From positions 81,990-145,989 of the forward strand of contig VCMS01000203.1 of assembly GCA_022539475.1 (NCBI GenBank): a DNA stretch of 64,000 nt, written 5' to 3'. The notes beneath the pieces were generated by a model that saw only the letters and a program-made list of their open reading frames with translations, had not been told where the DNA came from and made no database searches. The translations under genes and the position numbers were made by a program. The stretch is from Gracilaria domingensis. Lineage: Eukaryota; Rhodophyta; Florideophyceae; Gracilariales; Gracilariaceae. Below, one piece after another: positions 61,962 to 64,000 of this stretch. How positions within the stretch are numbered: the first letter of the stretch is position 1; each line of letters opens with the position of its first letter.

Positions 61962-63983
61962 TTATGCAGGGAATTCGAAACGTTTGGCTAAATAACAAGG
62001 ACGCTTATATGAGATTTGAGGAAGCATAGTGAAACACAATTTACATCTTGAACAATATCTTTGCAGTTTTAGAGTTTCTGTCGCACGATTGATTCGTTTA
62101 AGTCTTCTCTTTGACACAAGTGCTTTCCTTGCTTCTTGAATTGCTTGGTAAACATCGGGTCGTGTTGTTCGAAGTTTCTCCCTTTGATGGTAGAGAGTGA
62201 AGCAATTCACATGAAAGCCGTGCATGCACTTTGTGCAGGAGTACATCTTGTAACCTCCTTCTCTCTCCTTCGATGATAGATTGCATAAGAGGCAGCGCAC
62301 ACTTTTTCTTCCTTCTGTCTCAAAAAGTAAATGTAGAGATTCGCATGATGCATTGCTTGGAGCCTCGCTAGTGTTCGAGTTTCGCGACGAAACACGTCTT
62401 CCTAGAGTTGCTCTTTGCTGTTTGTACCCCCCATGATCTTCCACCATCTGTATGATAAGCCTCTGTTTCATTGTAGAAATGTCAATTAGAGCCTCTCCCG
62501 AAGTTTTAACGGCCTTCAAAAGAGCGTGTGCGTTTAGGATACTCGCGTCTAGAATGAACGTAAGAAGGCTCATTGTAACCCGCTGCTCTTTTCTGACCGT
62601 CGCAGCAGTAGATCGGAATTGGTCAAATCTGTCCACGCCGTTCATGAACAGGTTGTAGGCAACGACCATTGCTGGGACTTGGAAAGTTCTGCGCTGCAGT
62701 GATTCGTTTCCAGTCCATCGCTTTAGAGGTGCCAGTCCATGGACGCATTTGACTGCGTGATCGTCGGGAGAATGAATCGGTTTTGTCGGGGTGTCAAGCA
62801 AATCGTTCGAATAGAAAGTAACTACAGTGCGGTCTTTGAAAACAATAAAGCCAGCGTTGTCTGCGACCTCAACAGTATCGTTTCCTGTCTGAATCTTTTG
62901 GTACACTTGCACAAGACGCCAGTCTCCTCTTTTCGCATGCTTGAGGACTTCGATCGCTTCTTTCAACCTCGGTCTGTTTATACCGTCTACATTGTTGAAG
63001 CGCACTGCTCCTAGTATTCGACACTCCCCATCGCTCAAACGATGTACTTGTCGAGCAAGCAGATGACGTGTGTAGAAATTGTCCATGACTACTAAACGTC
63101 GAAGAGTTTGTTGTGGATGCAGTTGGGTCTGATGGGCCATCTGGGCGCACCAAAGTGCGGACGCGCTTGATTTCTTTACCAACGAGCCATCTACAGTGCG
63201 ATCGACAGCACCGCGTAGTTCACGAAACAATGTTGTATATCTTTGCAGTGGCATTTGACCCGTTTTGTTCCCGGAACTGTTGTCCTGGAAACTGTGAAGG
63301 TAAGCATGTGACCATCCAACAACTGCATAAAATCGTATACCGAATCTGACGGGTTTGCTCTTCATGTAAGAACGAGCTCCCGTGCGTCCTTTACATCTGA
63401 CGGTGTTCTCTTCCAAAGAGCTGACGCCAACGGGTATGGCGAGAGTAGCGGCGATGCGTGCGAAATGTTCCAAAAGTTGGCGACTATGCCATAACGGGTC
63501 AGAGAGGGCTACTTCGTGCTCATAGGAAGCATATATTTGCAGTGATGCTCGTATGTTCATGAACGTATCCCGGCTCAATACCTTTTTGAAGAATGGGATG
63601 CCAAGCAGATCTGATGTCGACCAGTAGTCACGGAGGCGATTGAGACGATGCAAAGAAGTAGCGAGCTCCAGACCCAGATAGGAATACAGCTCGTCTATTC
63701 GTAGGGGCTTCATTCTTCTTCCCTGCTTCATAAGTGCTCTACTAGTCCAGGCCCTCACGCATTCCAGATACGACTCGTTCAAAAACAAACTGAAGAGACC
63801 ACGTTCCTTCTTGTGGGCATACGTTCTCCTTATTAGCGCCTCTTTGGCCAGGTACAACCCACTTTTCTCGCGCCATTTTGCACAGTATGGAACAGTCTTG
63901 TAGAGATCCATTTCCTCGGCCGCTCCAAGAGCTGTCACTGCAAACTCTTCCTCATCATTCTCGTCCCAACAGAATTCCCCCAC
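61962..63983 (-). CDS. piggyBac-type transposase (5' end outside window)
   Basis: Open from the right window edge (an in-frame GTG at 63983 is the first non-edge candidate start, so the true start may lie outside) to a stop at 61962. The DDE_Tnp_1_7 landmarks are in order: a SLEENTVRCKGR box (aligned with the DE...FKGR box, first Asp replaced by Glu), VVMDNFYTRHLLA, then MNGVDRFDQ. A C-terminal cysteine-rich domain (CLLC...CTKCMHGFHVNCF) is a zinc-binding element typical of piggyBac transposases. The reading frame is uninterrupted for 673 codons. Terminal repeats and TTAA ends were not identified. Confidence 0.8.
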   Translation of the reverse strand: MGEFCWDENDEEEFAVTALGAAEEMDLYKTVPYCAKWREKSGLYLAKEALIRRTYAHKKERGLFSLFLNESYLECVRAWTSRALMKQGRRMKPLRIDELYSYLGLELATSLHRLNRLRDYWSTSDLLGIPFFKKVLSRDTFMNIRASLQIYASYEHEVALSDPLWHSRQLLEHFARIAATLAIPVGVSSLEENTVRCKGRTGARSYMKSKPVRFGIRFYAVVGWSHAYLHSFQDNSSGNKTGQMPLQRYTTLFRELRGAVDRTVDGSLVKKSSASALWCAQMAHQTQLHPQQTLRRLVVMDNFYTRHLLARQVHRLSDGECRILGAVRFNNVDGINRPRLKEAIEVLKHAKRGDWRLVQVYQKIQTGNDTVEVADNAGFIVFKDRTVVTFYSNDLLDTPTKPIHSPDDHAVKCVHGLAPLKRWTGNESLQRRTFQVPAMVVAYNLFMNGVDRFDQFRSTAATVRKEQRVTMSLLTFILDASILNAHALLKAVKTSGEALIDISTMKQRLIIQMVEDHGGYKQQRATLGRRVSSRNSNTSEAPSNASCESLHLLFETEGRKSVRCLLCNLSSKEREGGYKMYSCTKCMHGFHVNCFTLYHQREKLRTTRPDVYQAIQEARKALVSKRRLKRINRATETLKLQRYCSRCKLCFTMLPQISYKRPCYLAKRFEFPA

Positions 63984-64000
63984 ACCTTCAGCGTTACACT

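Noticed and set aside
1-64000. CRISPR array, rRNA or tRNA genes
   Set aside because: No regularly spaced direct repeats, no rRNA-like conserved blocks, and no tRNA cloverleaf was recognised by eye. A tRNA scan could not be run.

Overview
This looks like a nuclear segment from an intron-poor eukaryotic alga. Genes are mostly single-exon. The few introns are short (56-99 nt) with GT..AG ends, base composition is near 50% GC, and low-copy genes sit between decayed transposons. My best guess is a florideophyte red alga such as Chondrus crispus; this is inference from general style and was not tested.

Layout. (1) 1-14.7 kb: a large transposon-like block. A zinc-finger transposase relic resembling the CACTA/Plavaka group (873-4051, +) faces a nuclear-type coiled-coil protein (4209-6443, -) and a long leftward gene (6675-9769, -) whose product joins an NLS-bearing region, a beta-class DNA amino-methyltransferase and a SET domain. 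A 1-kb divergent region of concentric inverted repeats (9770-10779) separates it from a rightward gene (10780-14697, +) carrying a ParB-like domain and a 2-oxoglutarate/Fe(II) oxygenase-like domain. The rightward gene is one 1306-codon open frame cut by three single stops (TAA, TGA, TAG). The leftward gene is one frame cut by one TAG and one frameshift. (2) 15-19.5 kb: host-like genes, namely a convergent pair of HAD-phosphatase paralogues (one lacking the nucleophile), a ketopantoate-reductase-like Rossmann protein and ribulose-phosphate 3-epimerase. (3) 19.5-32.2 kb: repeat desert with degenerate tandem repeats, a decayed coiled-coil ORF pair, a copia-like retroelement relic and a gypsy-like relic, both in minus orientation, plus small foldback elements. 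(4) 32.8-42.3 kb: a secreted metallo-beta-lactamase-fold protein, an RS-rich protein with a PP1-docking motif, and a four-exon gene for a protein with five bestrophin domains in one chain. (5) 43-47 kb: a PIF/Harbinger transposon with its DDE transposase and partner ORF, interrupted by a hAT-like non-autonomous element. (6) 47.9-59.8 kb: a secreted S1 protease, two tandem Sel1-repeat proteins, an F-box protein, a three-exon ionotropic-glutamate-receptor-like gene and a ClpP-like gene with a 3' frameshift. (7) 62-64 kb: a piggyBac-type transposase running off the right edge.

The most notable items are the DNA-methyltransferase/SET plus ParB/2OG-oxygenase block arranged around a nested palindrome, the five-in-one bestrophin, and the glutamate-receptor-like protein. 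All assignments come from motif reading of the sequence alone.
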